64,000 nucleotides of DNA from contig NZ_JACCFM010000001.1 in the NCBI RefSeq assembly GCF_013410665.1, forward strand, positions 2,728,001 through 2,792,000, written 5' to 3'. The position numbers and the translations under genes are program-made. Source of the DNA: Leifsonia psychrotolerans (lineage in GTDB: Bacteria; Actinomycetota; Actinomycetes; Actinomycetales; Microbacteriaceae). The notes beneath the pieces were generated by a model that ran no database searches, was not told the DNA's origin, and saw only the letters and a list, made by a program, of their open reading frames with translations. Each line of letters starts with the position of its first letter. The first letter of the stretch is position 1. Of this stretch, positions 25,272 through 33,804 are shown piece by piece.

Positions 25272-25734
25272 GCAGTGCCCCGCAGATCTCTTCCTCGACC
25301 CCCGCGAAGACCTCGACCCGATGGTTCAATCGGCGATCGCGCAAGACGTCATAGACCGAACCGGATGCCCCTGCCTTCTCGTCCCACGCCCCGAACACGA
25401 CCGTCGGCAGCCGAGCGGCAAGTATCGCCCCCGCGCACATGACGCAGGGTTCCAGGGTGACGACGAGGGTGCATCCGGTCAAATGCCAGTCGCCCGTGGC
25501 CGCTGCGGCCTCACGAATCGCGACGATCTCGGCGTGAGCGGTGGGGTCCTGGTGTAATTCGCGCTCATTACGGCCGCGGCCGATCACCTGTCCGTCCGTG
25601 TCGAGGATGACGGCGCCGACCGGCACATCGTCGCTGCGCAGTGCGGCCTCGGCCTCGACAAGGGCCAGTCGCATCCAGTCGCCATGGCGACTCCCCTGCG
25701 GTTTTTCCAACGCGCTCACCTGATGCCCTCTCAA
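25228..25734 (-). CDS. tadA: tRNA adenosine(34) deaminase
   Basis: Converts A34 to inosine in tRNA-Arg(ACG). The protein is 168 aa with the zinc and catalytic motifs HAEI (His67, Glu69) and PCVMC (Cys97, Cys100). A GTG at 25719 is an alternative start five residues in. It is divergent from upp, with 17 bases between the annotated starts. The tRNA-Arg(ACG) fragment at 61.9 kb is a relic of its usual substrate gene. Confidence 0.93.
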   Translation of the reverse strand: MRGHQVSALEKPQGSRHGDWMRLALVEAEAALRSDDVPVGAVILDTDGQVIGRGRNERELHQDPTAHAEIVAIREAAAATGDWHLTGCTLVVTLEPCVMCAGAILAARLPTVVFGAWDEKAGASGSVYDVLRDRRLNHRVEVFAGVEEEICGALLRVFFENPARRAIR

Positions 25735-25751
25735 CTCGTAGTATTGACCCT

Positions 25752-26384
25752 ATGCGAGTCCACGTTGCCGACCACCCGCTCATCACTCACAAGCTCACGG
25801 TGCTCCGCGACAAGAACACCTCCTCCCCCATGTTCCGCGCCCTCGTCGAAGAGCTGATGACGCTTCTCGCCTATGAGGGAACGCGCGGCGTGCGGGTTGA
25901 AGACGTCACGGTGCAGACCCCTGTCGCCCTCGCGAAGGGTGTGAAGATCAGCGATCCTAAGCCGCTCATTGTGCCGATTCTGCGGGCGGGTCTCGGCATG
26001 CTCGAGGGCATGGTCAAGTTGCTGCCGTCGGCCGAGGTCGGTTTTCTCGGCATGGCTCGCAACGAAGAGACGCTCGAGCCCACCACCTACGCCGAGCGCC
26101 TGCCCGACGACCTGTCCGACCGTCAGTGCTTCGTGCTTGACCCCATGCTGGCTACCGGTGGTTCGCTGATTGCCGCCATTGAGTTCCTGTTCGACCGCGG
26201 TGCGGTTGACGTGACAGCCATCTGCATTCTGGCCGCCCCGGAGGGCCTCGCCGCCGTCGAGAAGGCCCTGGCCGGCCGCGATGTGAACATCGTGCTGGGT
26301 GCCGTCGACGAGAAGCTCAACGAACTCGGCTACATCGTTCCCGGGCTGGGTGACGCGGGCGACCGCCTCTACGGCCTGGTCTAA
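25752..26384 (+). CDS. upp: Uracil phosphoribosyltransferase
   Basis: Salvages uracil to UMP using PRPP. The 210-aa protein begins [20 protein letters not shown] as expected. The PRPP-binding loop is [10 protein letters not shown], and the uracil-site tail is [17 protein letters not shown] strong hairpin terminator follows. It could recover uracil released by the nucleoside enzymes encoded at 41-45 kb. Confidence 0.95.
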   Translation: MRVHVADHPLITHKLTVLRDKNTSSPMFRALVEELMTLLAYEGTRGVRVEDVTVQTPVALAKGVKISDPKPLIVPILRAGLGMLEGMVKLLPSAEVGFLGMARNEETLEPTTYAERLPDDLSDRQCFVLDPMLATGGSLIAAIEFLFDRGAVDVTAICILAAPEGLAAVEKALAGRDVNIVLGAVDEKLNELGYIVPGLGDAGDRLYGLV

Positions 26385-26400
26385 CTCCACACTGTTTCTG

Positions 26401-26441
26401 CGAAAGCCGGCCGCTGACCTTCTGGTCAGGGCCGGCTTTCG
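26401..26441 (+). terminator. Strong hairpin terminator after upp
   Basis: Outer arms CGAAAGCCGGCC / GGCCGGCTTTCG (26401-26412, 26430-26441) are perfect. Inner arms CTGACC / GGTCAG (26414-26419, 26424-26429) close a TTCT loop. It starts 17 bases after the upp stop. Confidence 0.85.
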
Positions 26442-26454
26442 CGCTTTCACATTC

Positions 26455-26497
26455 GCCCCTTCTGTCGCTGCCCCTTCTCTCGCTGCCCCTTCTCTGT
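26455..26497. repeat. Three 15-bp GCCCCTTCTCTCGCT-type repeats
   Basis: Direct repeats of GCCCCTTCTnTCGCT run from about 26455 up to the left arm of the following inverted repeat. Confidence 0.7.
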
Positions 26498-26582
26498 CCC
26501 GCGATTCGGAGAATGGCGCGACACGCCGCGTCCCCGTCGAACGACACGCGGCGCTTCGGCTGGTTATCCGAATCGCGGGACA
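26495..26582. repeat. Long inverted repeat, 16-bp perfect arms
   Basis: TGTCCCGCGATTCGGA (26495-26510) pairs perfectly with its complement at 26567-26582. Inside lies a second pair, CGCCGCGT / ACGCGGCG, giving a nested, long stem-loop. It is not associated with an ORF. Confidence 0.75.
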
Positions 26583-26794
26583 GCGGGCTCCCCTGAAAAC
26601 GGATGCCGCCAGCCGCGGCACGCAGGAACTTCGAGGGATGCCACCCACTTCCCTCCAAACTTCACGAAACTTTGATAGACCCCCTTTCTCTCACGGATTA
26701 TTTGACAGAAGCGCGATTCACGACGGATGCTCCGATCGCGCAGGCTCTACGCGCACCTGATTCGCGTCACAGCGCGTCACGCGACACACCCGAA

Positions 26795-26824
26795 TTGACA
26801 CATCTCGTCACACTCCGCTTTACT
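26795..26824 (+). promoter_or_regulatory. Sigma-70 promoter producing a leaderless transcript
   Basis: A perfect -35 TTGACA (26795-26800) is followed after 18 bases by TTTACT (26819-26824). The predicted start of transcription, seven to eight bases on, coincides with the A of the ATG at 26832. The small ORF there would therefore be read without a 5' leader. Confidence 0.6.
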
Positions 26825-26831
26825 CGCAGTT

Positions 26832-26936
26832 ATGACGACGAACGCACACCCCCTGACCTCCGTCGAGGCTTCTGGGACTGCCGGCATGATGATGCCCGGC
26901 ACGGGCGCTGTCGCGTGTTGTCGAATGTGCATCTGA
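26832..26936 (+). CDS. Cys-rich leader peptide (candidate uORF, 34 aa)
   Basis: ATG 26832 to TGA 26936 encodes MTTNAHPLTSVEASG then TAGMMMPGTGAVACCRMCI. Three of the last six residues are Cys, with tandem UGU codons, just before the stop. There is no Shine-Dalgarno, but the promoter at 26795-26824 would place +1 at the ATG. Leaderless Cys-rich uORFs are known in actinobacteria as cysteine-responsive attenuators. By analogy this may sense Cys-tRNA and control the winged-helix gene 160 bases downstream. That link is inference. Confidence 0.6.
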   Translation: MTTNAHPLTSVEASGTAGMMMPGTGAVACCRMCI

Positions 26937-27010
26937 CGCACTGATCGCCGCATTCACTGTCGCTTTCCAAGCCTGCTGAATTCCCCGGCGGATTCATATC
27001 GCCGTACCGG

Positions 27011-27067
27011 GCCCCAACGGGCCACATTTTGTCGAACCCTTCAGACGCCTCCTGAGCGTCGGGTTCA
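27011..27067 (+). promoter_or_regulatory. Hairpins in the leader before the winged-helix gene
   Basis: GGCCC caac GGGCC (27011-27024) is followed by a nested hairpin, GAACCC/GGGTTC outside and GACGC/GCGTC inside (27035-27067). It ends about 16 bases before the AGAAGGA ribosome site of the gene at 27096. The position fits an attenuator controlled by translation of the upstream Cys-rich ORF. Confidence 0.5.
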
Positions 27068-27095
27068 CCGCATCATCACGCCAGAAGGATCACTC

Positions 27096-27809
27096 ATGTC
27101 ACTTGCACTCATCGACACCGCCCGCTCCGCACACGCCCACCGCCCCGAGCTCAGCCTTGCGCCGGCACCGAAGCCAGCCCCGGCCCCGCGCATCCGTGCA
27201 GTGCCCGAGGGCACCGAGGCCCGCGGCTTCGTGTTCTACGTCGGCATCGACGAGGCGAAGGCCGCCGCGGCCGGAACGAGCCTGCACCGCATCGTTGAGG
27301 CAATCAAGCTGCTCACGGCCGACCTCGCGCCATCGTCCGAAACCTATGCCGCCGTGGCACTGGCTCCGGCCGGCGCCGGCGGGCGCGACGTCGACGTCGT
27401 TCGACTCGCTCTCCAGGACCCGTCGGCGCTGGCCAAGCACCGCTCCGAGACCGACGACCCCGATCGCGCGCCGGGCGGCGTGGTAATCGACATTTCTCGC
27501 AAGCGCGTGATTCTCGACAGCGAGGCCGCCGCGCTCACGTACAAGGAGTTCGAGTTGCTGCAGTACCTGGTGCTGCGGGAGGGGCGCACGATCGAACGTG
27601 CCGAGCTCATCTCGTCGCTCTGGGACGCCAGCAGCGAAGAAGAAGCGCCGAACGAGCGCACGATCGATGTGCACGTGCGCCGTCTGCGCTCGAAGCTGGG
27701 TCGCTATGAGGACATCGTGCGCACCGTGCGGGGCGTCGGCTACCGCTTCGACCGCCACGCCGACGTGTCGATTCGCCAGGCGTCAACTCCGAGCCCGGAC
27801 TTCTTTTAG
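27096..27809 (+). CDS. Orphan winged-helix (OmpR/PhoB-type) transcriptional regulator
   Basis: The protein is 237 aa. The C-terminal trans_reg_C winged helix is clear (VVIDISRKRVILDSEAAALTYKEF, LREGRTIERAELISSLW, ERTIDVHVRRLRSKLG, IVRTVRGVGYRF). There is no phosphorylatable receiver. Instead an N-terminal domain of about 100 residues (GFVFYVGIDEAKAAAAGTSLHRIVEAIK) follows a Pro/Ala linker. RBS AGAAGGA precedes ATG 27096. No histidine kinase gene is nearby. Regulation by the Cys-rich leader would make it a candidate sulfur-status regulator, but this is speculative. Confidence 0.82.
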   Translation: MSLALIDTARSAHAHRPELSLAPAPKPAPAPRIRAVPEGTEARGFVFYVGIDEAKAAAAGTSLHRIVEAIKLLTADLAPSSETYAAVALAPAGAGGRDVDVVRLALQDPSALAKHRSETDDPDRAPGGVVIDISRKRVILDSEAAALTYKEFELLQYLVLREGRTIERAELISSLWDASSEEEAPNERTIDVHVRRLRSKLGRYEDIVRTVRGVGYRFDRHADVSIRQASTPSPDFF

Positions 27810-27834
27810 CACGACGGCCACACGCCGCCACCCT

Positions 27835-27908
27835 CGCCGATTTCGCCCAATCCGGTCGAATTCGCCCGGCACGCGAGGGGAAGTCGACCGGAAGAGGCGA
27901 AGTCGGCG
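27835..27908. repeat. Nested inverted repeat after the winged-helix gene
   Basis: The outer 13-bp arms (27835-27847, 27896-27908) differ at one position. The inner 9-bp arms TCCGGTCGA / TCGACCGGA (27851-27859, 27884-27892) are perfect. It lies 26 bases after the stop and could act as a terminator, although no U-tract follows. Confidence 0.65.
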
Positions 27909-27969
27909 GACAGCGGAAGGCTGGCGGCGGGCGCACTCTCTAATGAATGACTGGCGCCTTAACGTGATT

Positions 27970-28003
27970 GAGGGCCGGTCGTAGAGGCTAACGACCGACC
28001 CTC
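27970..28003 (+). terminator. Hairpin in the gap before the MarR gene
   Basis: GAGGGCCGGTCGT / ACGACCGACCCTC have one mismatch around an 8-base loop, followed by TTCCCTT. The rest of the gap up to 28219 is unusually AT-rich (28065-28135) and may hold the MarR gene promoter, but I see no clear -35/-10 pair. Confidence 0.45.
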
Positions 28004-28219
28004 TTCCCTTGCACCAAGAGTGTCCTGCAATCACATTTCGCGTCTTCCGCCACAGCAAACGGTTGACGCACTACGAATATATAACGAACCGATAACGGAG
28101 CGCTAGTTACCTGATCGTTATTTTTCTATGAGTTTTCTGAGAGTGCTCCGAAACCCGGCTGGAACCTCGTTCGACTCGTCGCCCCACTTCTTCTAGTCTG
28201 GGTTCATGAAGGATCGATC

Positions 28220-28657
28220 GTGACCGACCGAGCCGTTGCCGTGGCCGCCTGGGAATCCCTGTTTCGCGCGCAGGTCGCGGTGATGCGCAGTCTGGCCGCC
28301 GATTTTCCCTCACACGAGATCTCACTGAACGAGTACGACGTGCTCTTCACCGTCTCGCGGGCACCCGACCGCCGCATCCGGCTGCGTGATCTCAACCGTC
28401 ACGTCTTGCTGACCCAACCGAGCGTGAGCCGTCTGATCGACCGCCTCGTCACGCGCGGCCTCCTCACCAAGCTCACCGACCCCGACGACGGCCGTGGAGC
28501 GATCGTTGAACTGACGGATGCCGGCTTCGTGCTGTTCCGCCGCATGGCCGTCTCACACATGAGGTCGATCACCAAGCGGGTCGGTGAGACCCTCAGCGAA
28601 GACGAGCTCACGCAACTCACGGTGCTCTGCGACCGGCTGCGCAACGACGAGAGCTGA
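28220..28657 (+). CDS. MarR family transcriptional regulator
   Basis: The protein is 145 aa from a GTG. The winged helix is RIRLRDLNRHVLLTQPSVSRLIDRLVTRGLLTKLTDPDDGRGAIVELTDAG, flanked by dimerisation helices, a classic MarR layout. It faces the polyamine-catabolism operon convergently, so its target is not obvious from position. Confidence 0.9.
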   Translation: MTDRAVAVAAWESLFRAQVAVMRSLAADFPSHEISLNEYDVLFTVSRAPDRRIRLRDLNRHVLLTQPSVSRLIDRLVTRGLLTKLTDPDDGRGAIVELTDAGFVLFRRMAVSHMRSITKRVGETLSEDELTQLTVLCDRLRNDES

Positions 28658-28696
28658 GTCGTCCGCCGAGCGGTGTGGTCGCGTTGGGACCGCGAG

Positions 28697-29413
28697 CTAC
28701 GCCGGTGTGGCGGCCGCGATGAGCCCGGCGAAGAGCGCCTTGTCAGCGTCGGTTTCCGGATGCCACTGCACGGCTAATTCGAACCGCTCGCCGGTCGACT
28801 CCATCGCTTCGATGACCCCGTCGGCACTCTGTGCCGTCACAACGAATCCCGGATGGGCCGCGACAGCCTGGTGGTGATGACACGGCACGGCGAGGTGCGA
28901 CGCGACCAGTGCAGAGATCCGAAGCCCGGGTTCCACCGTGACCTCCGACGAGCTGTAGGCGTTGTCGCCCCCCGAATGACGGTCGTGACCGACGACATCC
29001 GGCAGATGTTGCACTAGCGTGCCCCCAGCGCGAACAGCCATCAGCTGCATGCCCCGACAGATGCCGAGCACCGGCTTCTGCTGCTCATCGGCCGCATCGA
29101 GCAACCACATTTCGCTGGCGTCACGGTCGTCGTACCAGGTCGTCACGGTCGGGTCGGCTTGCTGCGCGTAGAGGCCCGGGTTCAGATCTGCACCCCCGGC
29201 CACGATGAGGCCATCGAGGCGCGCCATCACTGCGCGCGCCTCGGCGAGGGACCCGGTGGGCGGAATCAGCACCGGAACGCCACCGGCGTCGCGCACCGAA
29301 TCGGCGTACGACGACGGAAGCAGATCGGCCGACACCCGCGTCCACGTTCCCCAATCGGCGGGCTGCCGATAAGTGCTGATTCCGATCACGGGCCGGTTAG
29401 TCAAAGTCGGCAT
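28697..29413 (-). CDS. Gamma-glutamyl-gamma-aminobutyrate hydrolase (PuuD-like)
   Basis: The protein is 238 aa with a class I amidotransferase fold. The nucleophile is in VLGICRGMQLMAV, the Gly-rich oxyanion loop is VAGGADLNPGLY, and the catalytic His-Glu is in VQWHPETD. Context (GS-like ligase, aldehyde dehydrogenase, permease) supports hydrolysis of gamma-Glu-GABA to GABA and glutamate, the last step of the gamma-glutamylated polyamine route. It overlaps the upstream SDR gene by 17 bases. Confidence 0.88.
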   Translation of the reverse strand: MPTLTNRPVIGISTYRQPADWGTWTRVSADLLPSSYADSVRDAGGVPVLIPPTGSLAEARAVMARLDGLIVAGGADLNPGLYAQQADPTVTTWYDDRDASEMWLLDAADEQQKPVLGICRGMQLMAVRAGGTLVQHLPDVVGHDRHSGGDNAYSSSEVTVEPGLRISALVASHLAVPCHHHQAVAAHPGFVVTAQSADGVIEAMESTGERFELAVQWHPETDADKALFAGLIAAATPA

Positions 29414-30179
29414 CCAACGGCGTCACGTACGCGTTCGACAGGCCACCGTCGACCAAGAAGTCGGTGGCTGTGATGAAGCTTGACTCGTCACTGGCCAGGA
29501 ACGAGACGGCATTGGCGATCTCTTCGGGCTCGGCGAAGCGGCCCATCGGTACGTGAATCAGGCGCCGCGCGGCACGCTCGGGGTCCGTGGCGAAGAGCTC
29601 TTGCAGCAGTGGAGTGTTGACCGGCCCGGGGCAGAGCGAGTTCACCCGGATGCCCTTTTGCGCAAACTGCACGCCAAGCTCGCGGGTCATCGCCAGTACG
29701 CCGCCCTTGGAAGCGGTGTACGAGATCTGCGAGGTCGCCGCGCCCATAATCGCCACGAACGAGGCGGTGTTGATGATCGAGCCCTTGCCCTGCTCGAGCA
29801 TGTACGGCAGCGCAGCCTTGCAGCACAGGTAGACACTGGTCAGGTTGACTTCCTGCACCCTCCGCCAGGCATCGATGCCCGTCTTCAGAATGGAGTCATC
29901 ATCGGGCGGCGAGATCCCCGCATTGTTGAAGGCGACGTCGACGCTGCCGAATGTGGCCTTGGCATGGGCGAAAAGCGCCTCGACCTCGGCCTCGTCCGTC
30001 ACATTCGTCTTGATGAAGGAGCCGCCCAGTTCGGCGGCGATCCGGGGGCCGTTGACCTCATCGAGGTCGCCGATGACGACCTTGGCGCCTTCTGCAGCGA
30101 ATTTTCGGGCCGTGGCCAATCCGATTCCGGAGCAGCCTCCGGTGATGACGCCGACTTTGCCTTCGAGTTTTCCGCTCAT
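29397..30179 (-). CDS. SDR family oxidoreductase
   Basis: The protein is 260 aa. The cofactor motif is GVITGGCSGIGLA, followed by an Asp-rich second strand (IGDLDEV) favouring NAD, then NNAGIS, a catalytic Ser in INTASFVAIMG, and YTASKGG. It stands between the aldehyde dehydrogenase and the PuuD-like hydrolase, where Gram-negative clusters often have the FAD oxidase PuuB. A role in oxidising or reducing a polyamine-derived intermediate is possible but unproven. Confidence 0.85.
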   Translation of the reverse strand: MSGKLEGKVGVITGGCSGIGLATARKFAAEGAKVVIGDLDEVNGPRIAAELGGSFIKTNVTDEAEVEALFAHAKATFGSVDVAFNNAGISPPDDDSILKTGIDAWRRVQEVNLTSVYLCCKAALPYMLEQGKGSIINTASFVAIMGAATSQISYTASKGGVLAMTRELGVQFAQKGIRVNSLCPGPVNTPLLQELFATDPERAARRLIHVPMGRFAEPEEIANAVSFLASDESSFITATDFLVDGGLSNAYVTPLDADFD

Positions 30180-30267
30180 GACGTGGTTGTCCGTTCTGTT
30201 GTTCTATTCACTGTGGTGGGCTAAAAATGCGCGAGGGCGACGGATGCCGCGGTGGGGGTTGCCTCGA

Positions 30268-31662
30268 TCAGGGCTCGGTCGAGATGAACACGTTCTTCAC
30301 CTCGGAGAAGGAGTCGGGGGCGTCGGGTCCGAGCTCGCGGCCGAGGCCCGACTGCTTGAAGCCGCCGAACGGGGTCCAGTAGCGCACCGAGGAATGCGAG
30401 TTGATCGACAGGTTGCCGCTTTCGACCCCCCGGGCGACGCGCAGCGCGCGGCCGACGTCGCTCGTGAAGATCGAGCCGGACAGGCCATATTCGGTGTCGT
30501 TGGCCTTCGCGATGGCATCCGCCTCGTCACGAAACGGCATGACGGCCACGACCGGGCCGAACAGTTCCTGACGCCAGACCGGATCGTCGGCGCTCGTGGG
30601 TAACACGACCGTTGGCGGCAGCCAGAACCCGGCGCTGCCCGTCACCGTCGCCCCCGTGTAGGCCACGTCGGCGGCGGCGATGGAGGCGGCGACGGCGTCG
30701 CGCTGTTTGGCCGAGACCATGGGGCCCATCTGGGCGTTCTCGGATCGGGGATCGGCGACGACGAAGGAGGTGACCGCCGGCTCAAACAGTTCGAGAAAAC
30801 GCTCGTACACGTTTTCCTGCACCAGGATGCGGGACCGTGCGCAGCAGTCCTGGCCGGCGTTGTCGAAGGCTCCCCCGGGTGCGCTGGCGGCCGCCTTCTC
30901 GAGATCGGCGTCGTCGAAGATGATGTTGGCGCTCTTGCCGCCCAATTCGAGCGTGAGCCGTTTGACCTGATCCGCGCAGCCCCGCATGATTCCCTTGCCG
31001 ACCGAGGTCGAACCGGTGAAGGCCACCTTGCGCACGAGCGGATGCGTGACAAACCGATCGCCGACGACGGATCCCTTGCCCGGAATCACCGTGAACACAT
31101 GCTCGGGCAGTCCGGCTTCGAGGGCGAGTTCGGCCAGGCGCAGCGCGGTCAACGGGGTGATTTCGGCCGGCTTCAAGACCACGGTGTTGCCCGCGGCCAG
31201 CGCCGGGGCGAATCCCCAGCCCGCGATGGGCATCGGAAAGTTCCACGGCACGATGATGCCGACGACGCCGAGCGGTTCGTGGAAGGTAATGTCCACTCCC
31301 CCGGCGACCGGAATCTGGCGACCGAAGTGGCGTTCAGGCGCGGCCGAGTAATAGTTGAGCACATCGCGCACGTTGCCGGCTTCCCAGCGGGCGTTCCCGA
31401 TGGTGTGGCCGGAGTTGGCAACTTCGAGCCAGGCGAGTTCATCGAGGTGGGCATCGACGGTGGCGGCAAAGGCACGCAGCAGACGGGCCCGTTCGCCGGG
31501 GGCGACGGCTTTCCAGCCGGCGAACGCACGGTGTGCGCGCTCGATGGCGGCATCCGTTTCGTGTAGATCGGCCTGATCGACTCGGGTCAGCAGTTCCGCG
31601 GTGGCCGGGTTGATCACGTCGAAGCTACCGCCGGCCGAAAAGACGGAGGAGGGGAAGTTCAT
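30268..31662 (-). CDS. NAD(P)-dependent aldehyde dehydrogenase (PuuC-like)
   Basis: The protein is 464 aa. Family features are the cofactor loop FTGSTSVGKGIM, catalytic Glu in LELGGKSANIIF, catalytic Cys in NAGQDCCARSRI, and a C-terminal PFGGFKQSGLGRELG. Placed between the GS-like ligase and the SDR, it probably oxidises gamma-glutamyl-gamma-aminobutyraldehyde to gamma-Glu-GABA. It is five bases from the upstream ligase gene. Confidence 0.9.
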   Translation of the reverse strand: MNFPSSVFSAGGSFDVINPATAELLTRVDQADLHETDAAIERAHRAFAGWKAVAPGERARLLRAFAATVDAHLDELAWLEVANSGHTIGNARWEAGNVRDVLNYYSAAPERHFGRQIPVAGGVDITFHEPLGVVGIIVPWNFPMPIAGWGFAPALAAGNTVVLKPAEITPLTALRLAELALEAGLPEHVFTVIPGKGSVVGDRFVTHPLVRKVAFTGSTSVGKGIMRGCADQVKRLTLELGGKSANIIFDDADLEKAAASAPGGAFDNAGQDCCARSRILVQENVYERFLELFEPAVTSFVVADPRSENAQMGPMVSAKQRDAVAASIAAADVAYTGATVTGSAGFWLPPTVVLPTSADDPVWRQELFGPVVAVMPFRDEADAIAKANDTEYGLSGSIFTSDVGRALRVARGVESGNLSINSHSSVRYWTPFGGFKQSGLGRELGPDAPDSFSEVKNVFISTEP

Positions 31663-31667
31663 TGGTG

Positions 31668-33065
31668 TTAGAGCCTTTCGAACCCGCGGCGGAGTTCCCA
31701 GTCGGTGATGGCAGAGTCGAACGCCGCAATTTCGACGTCGGCGTAGTTCACATAGTGCTTCACAACATCTTCGCCGAAGATCTCCCTGGCGATCGCCGAG
31801 TTCGCGAACAGCTCTCGGGCCTCGTGCAACGTCGTCGGCACAGTTGGCGCACCGGATGCGTAGGCGCTGCCCGTGGTGGCCGGCTCAAGTTCGAGCTCAT
31901 GTTCGATGCCGTACAGCCCACCGGCCAGCATGGCGGTCAGGGCCAGGTAGGGGTTCACGTCCCCGCCGGGAAGCCGGTTCTCCATGCGGGCGCTCTGGCC
32001 GTGCCCGACCAGACGCACGGAACAGGTGCGGTTGTCGAGCCCCCAGGCGACGGCGGTCGGCGCAAACGAACCATTCACGAACCGCTTGTACGAATTGATG
32101 TTGGGCGCATAGAAGAGGGTGAACTCGCGCATGGTGTGCAAAACTCCCGCGATGAAGTGGTTATAGAGTGCGGTGCGCTCGCCCTTCTCGGCGTCCCAGA
32201 AGACCAGTTCGCCGTTCGGCCCACGCAGTGACATGTGGATGTGGCAGGAGCTGCCGTCGCGCGCGTTCGGCTTGGCCATGAACGTCATCGACTTGCCCTG
32301 CAGCGCGGCGATGTCTTTGGCCATGGTCTTGTAGACAGTGTGGTTGTCGGCGGTGGTGATCACCTGGTCATATTTGAACGCGATCTCGTGCTGCCCAAAA
32401 TTGCATTCGCCCTTCGCCGACTCCACGGTCATGCCGGCCTGGTACATCATGTTGCGGATGGTGCGCAGCACCGGTTCGACGCGCAACGAGCCGAGCACCG
32501 AGTAATCGACGTTGTACTGGTTGGCCGGAACGAGGTCGACGTAGCGTTTGTTCCACGCCTCTTCGAATGTGTCCTCGTAGATCATGAACTCGAGCTCGGT
32601 GCCCGAGAAAGCCGTCCAGCCGTGCGCGGCAGCCTTATCGACCTGCTGACGCAGCATTGTGCGCGGCGACATCGGCACCGGGCCGCCGTCGATCAGAGTG
32701 AGGTCGCATTGGATCATCGCGGTTCCCGGGCGATGCGGCAGCCGGCGGATGGTGTCGAGGTCCATCACGAACTGCATGTCGCCATAGCCCTTTTCCCAGG
32801 AGGTGCTGTCGTATCCGTCGACCGTGTTCATCTCAACGTCGACCGCAAGCAGATAGTTGCAGCCTTCAGTGCCGTGGTCGAGCGTCGACTCCAGAAAGAA
32901 GGCGGCATGGAGCAACTTGCCCTGCAGACGACCCTGCATATCGGTGAACGCGAGCACGACGGTGTCGATATCACCGCTGTCGATTTCTGCCTTCAACGTG
33001 TCGACCGTCAGCATGCGGTCGTTTCGGGGGTGCGAGTTCTGCGTCATTGCTTTCCAACCGCTCAT
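31668..33065 (-). CDS. Glutamine-synthetase-like gamma-glutamylpolyamine ligase
   Basis: The protein is 465 aa. It has the GS beta-grasp and catalytic domains, with metal-binding GTELEFMIYED, EIAFKYDQ, the ATP-site KPNARDGSSCHIHMS, the NSYKRFVNGSFAPT loop and ARMENRLPGGDVNPY. It lacks the adenylylation-site pattern of housekeeping GlnA. Association with a permease, aldehyde dehydrogenase and PuuD-like hydrolase indicates ATP-dependent gamma-glutamylation of putrescine or a related amine. The start overlaps the FadR-like gene by four bases. Confidence 0.87.
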   Translation of the reverse strand: MSGWKAMTQNSHPRNDRMLTVDTLKAEIDSGDIDTVVLAFTDMQGRLQGKLLHAAFFLESTLDHGTEGCNYLLAVDVEMNTVDGYDSTSWEKGYGDMQFVMDLDTIRRLPHRPGTAMIQCDLTLIDGGPVPMSPRTMLRQQVDKAAAHGWTAFSGTELEFMIYEDTFEEAWNKRYVDLVPANQYNVDYSVLGSLRVEPVLRTIRNMMYQAGMTVESAKGECNFGQHEIAFKYDQVITTADNHTVYKTMAKDIAALQGKSMTFMAKPNARDGSSCHIHMSLRGPNGELVFWDAEKGERTALYNHFIAGVLHTMREFTLFYAPNINSYKRFVNGSFAPTAVAWGLDNRTCSVRLVGHGQSARMENRLPGGDVNPYLALTAMLAGGLYGIEHELELEPATTGSAYASGAPTVPTTLHEARELFANSAIAREIFGEDVVKHYVNYADVEIAAFDSAITDWELRRGFERL

Positions 33066-33796
33066 TTCAGTAGTCCCTTCAGAAGTGCGGCCGTGCCGTC
33101 ACAATGCTCTTCCATGACGAAACGAGCGGTGTCGGCTTCCCCGTCGAGGATGGCGCGCACAATCTTCCGGTGTTGTTGATTCGAATTCGTGATATTCATC
33201 TGCAGAAAAGGAATTTCCGCAAGAAACTGGTGGACCTTGTTTTGGATCAGGCTGCTGCTTTTCGTCAGTTCGCCCGAGCCGCACAGCGCGGCGATCGTGA
33301 GGTGCAGGCGGGCGTCGGCCTGTCGGTAGTCGGCCGGCGCCGTCGCCTTCTCAGTGTCGGCGAGGCTGTCGGTGAGACGCGAACGCGCGGCGTCCGTCAG
33401 GGCACTGGATGCCGCGCTGTAGCAGGCGCCCGGCTCGATCACCCGACGGAAGATCAGTACGTCCGCGATCTCCTCCTGCCGGTCGGCGTTGCGAGCCTGG
33501 TCAGGCAGTCGGGCGTTTTCGACCAGCCCCACGACCGTGCCGCCTCCGCGGCCTCGTGTCGTTGACACGAGGCCGGCGGAGCGCAGGGCGCTGATGGCCT
33601 CCCGCAGCGTCGCCCGCGACACCTCGAGCTTCTCGGCGAGGATCCGCTCGGGTGGCAACTTCGAACCGGGTTCGAAGATGCCGAGCTGAATCGCCGAACC
33701 GAGCTGTTCGACACAGGACTCGAAAGCCATATGTCCGCGAACAGGACGGAGGATTGCATCGATGAGTGGCGAGGCGACGACTGCGGGGAGGGACAT
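33062..33796 (-). CDS. FadR-type GntR transcriptional regulator
   Basis: The protein is 244 aa from ATG 33796. An upstream in-frame extension into the permease gene is a shadow. The N-terminal winged helix is GIFEPGSKLPPERILAEKLEVSRATLREAISALRSAGLVSTTRGRGGGTVV. The all-helical FCD ligand domain has typical metal-type His positions (RLHLTIAALCG, HRKIVRAI, MEEHC). It is the second gene of the polyamine operon, nine bases after the permease. It probably represses the operon through the GT-N3-AC palindrome at 35468-35478. Confidence 0.9.
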   Translation of the reverse strand: MSLPAVVASPLIDAILRPVRGHMAFESCVEQLGSAIQLGIFEPGSKLPPERILAEKLEVSRATLREAISALRSAGLVSTTRGRGGGTVVGLVENARLPDQARNADRQEEIADVLIFRRVIEPGACYSAASSALTDAARSRLTDSLADTEKATAPADYRQADARLHLTIAALCGSGELTKSSSLIQNKVHQFLAEIPFLQMNITNSNQQHRKIVRAILDGEADTARFVMEEHCDGTAALLKGLLK

Positions 33797-33804
33797 GGCA
33801 GTGA

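Noticed and set aside
28065..28140. Possible small RNA in the AT-rich gap before the MarR gene
   Set aside because: A weak ATAACG/CGTTAT stem followed by T-rich sequence exists, but I could find no convincing promoter, so the evidence is too thin.
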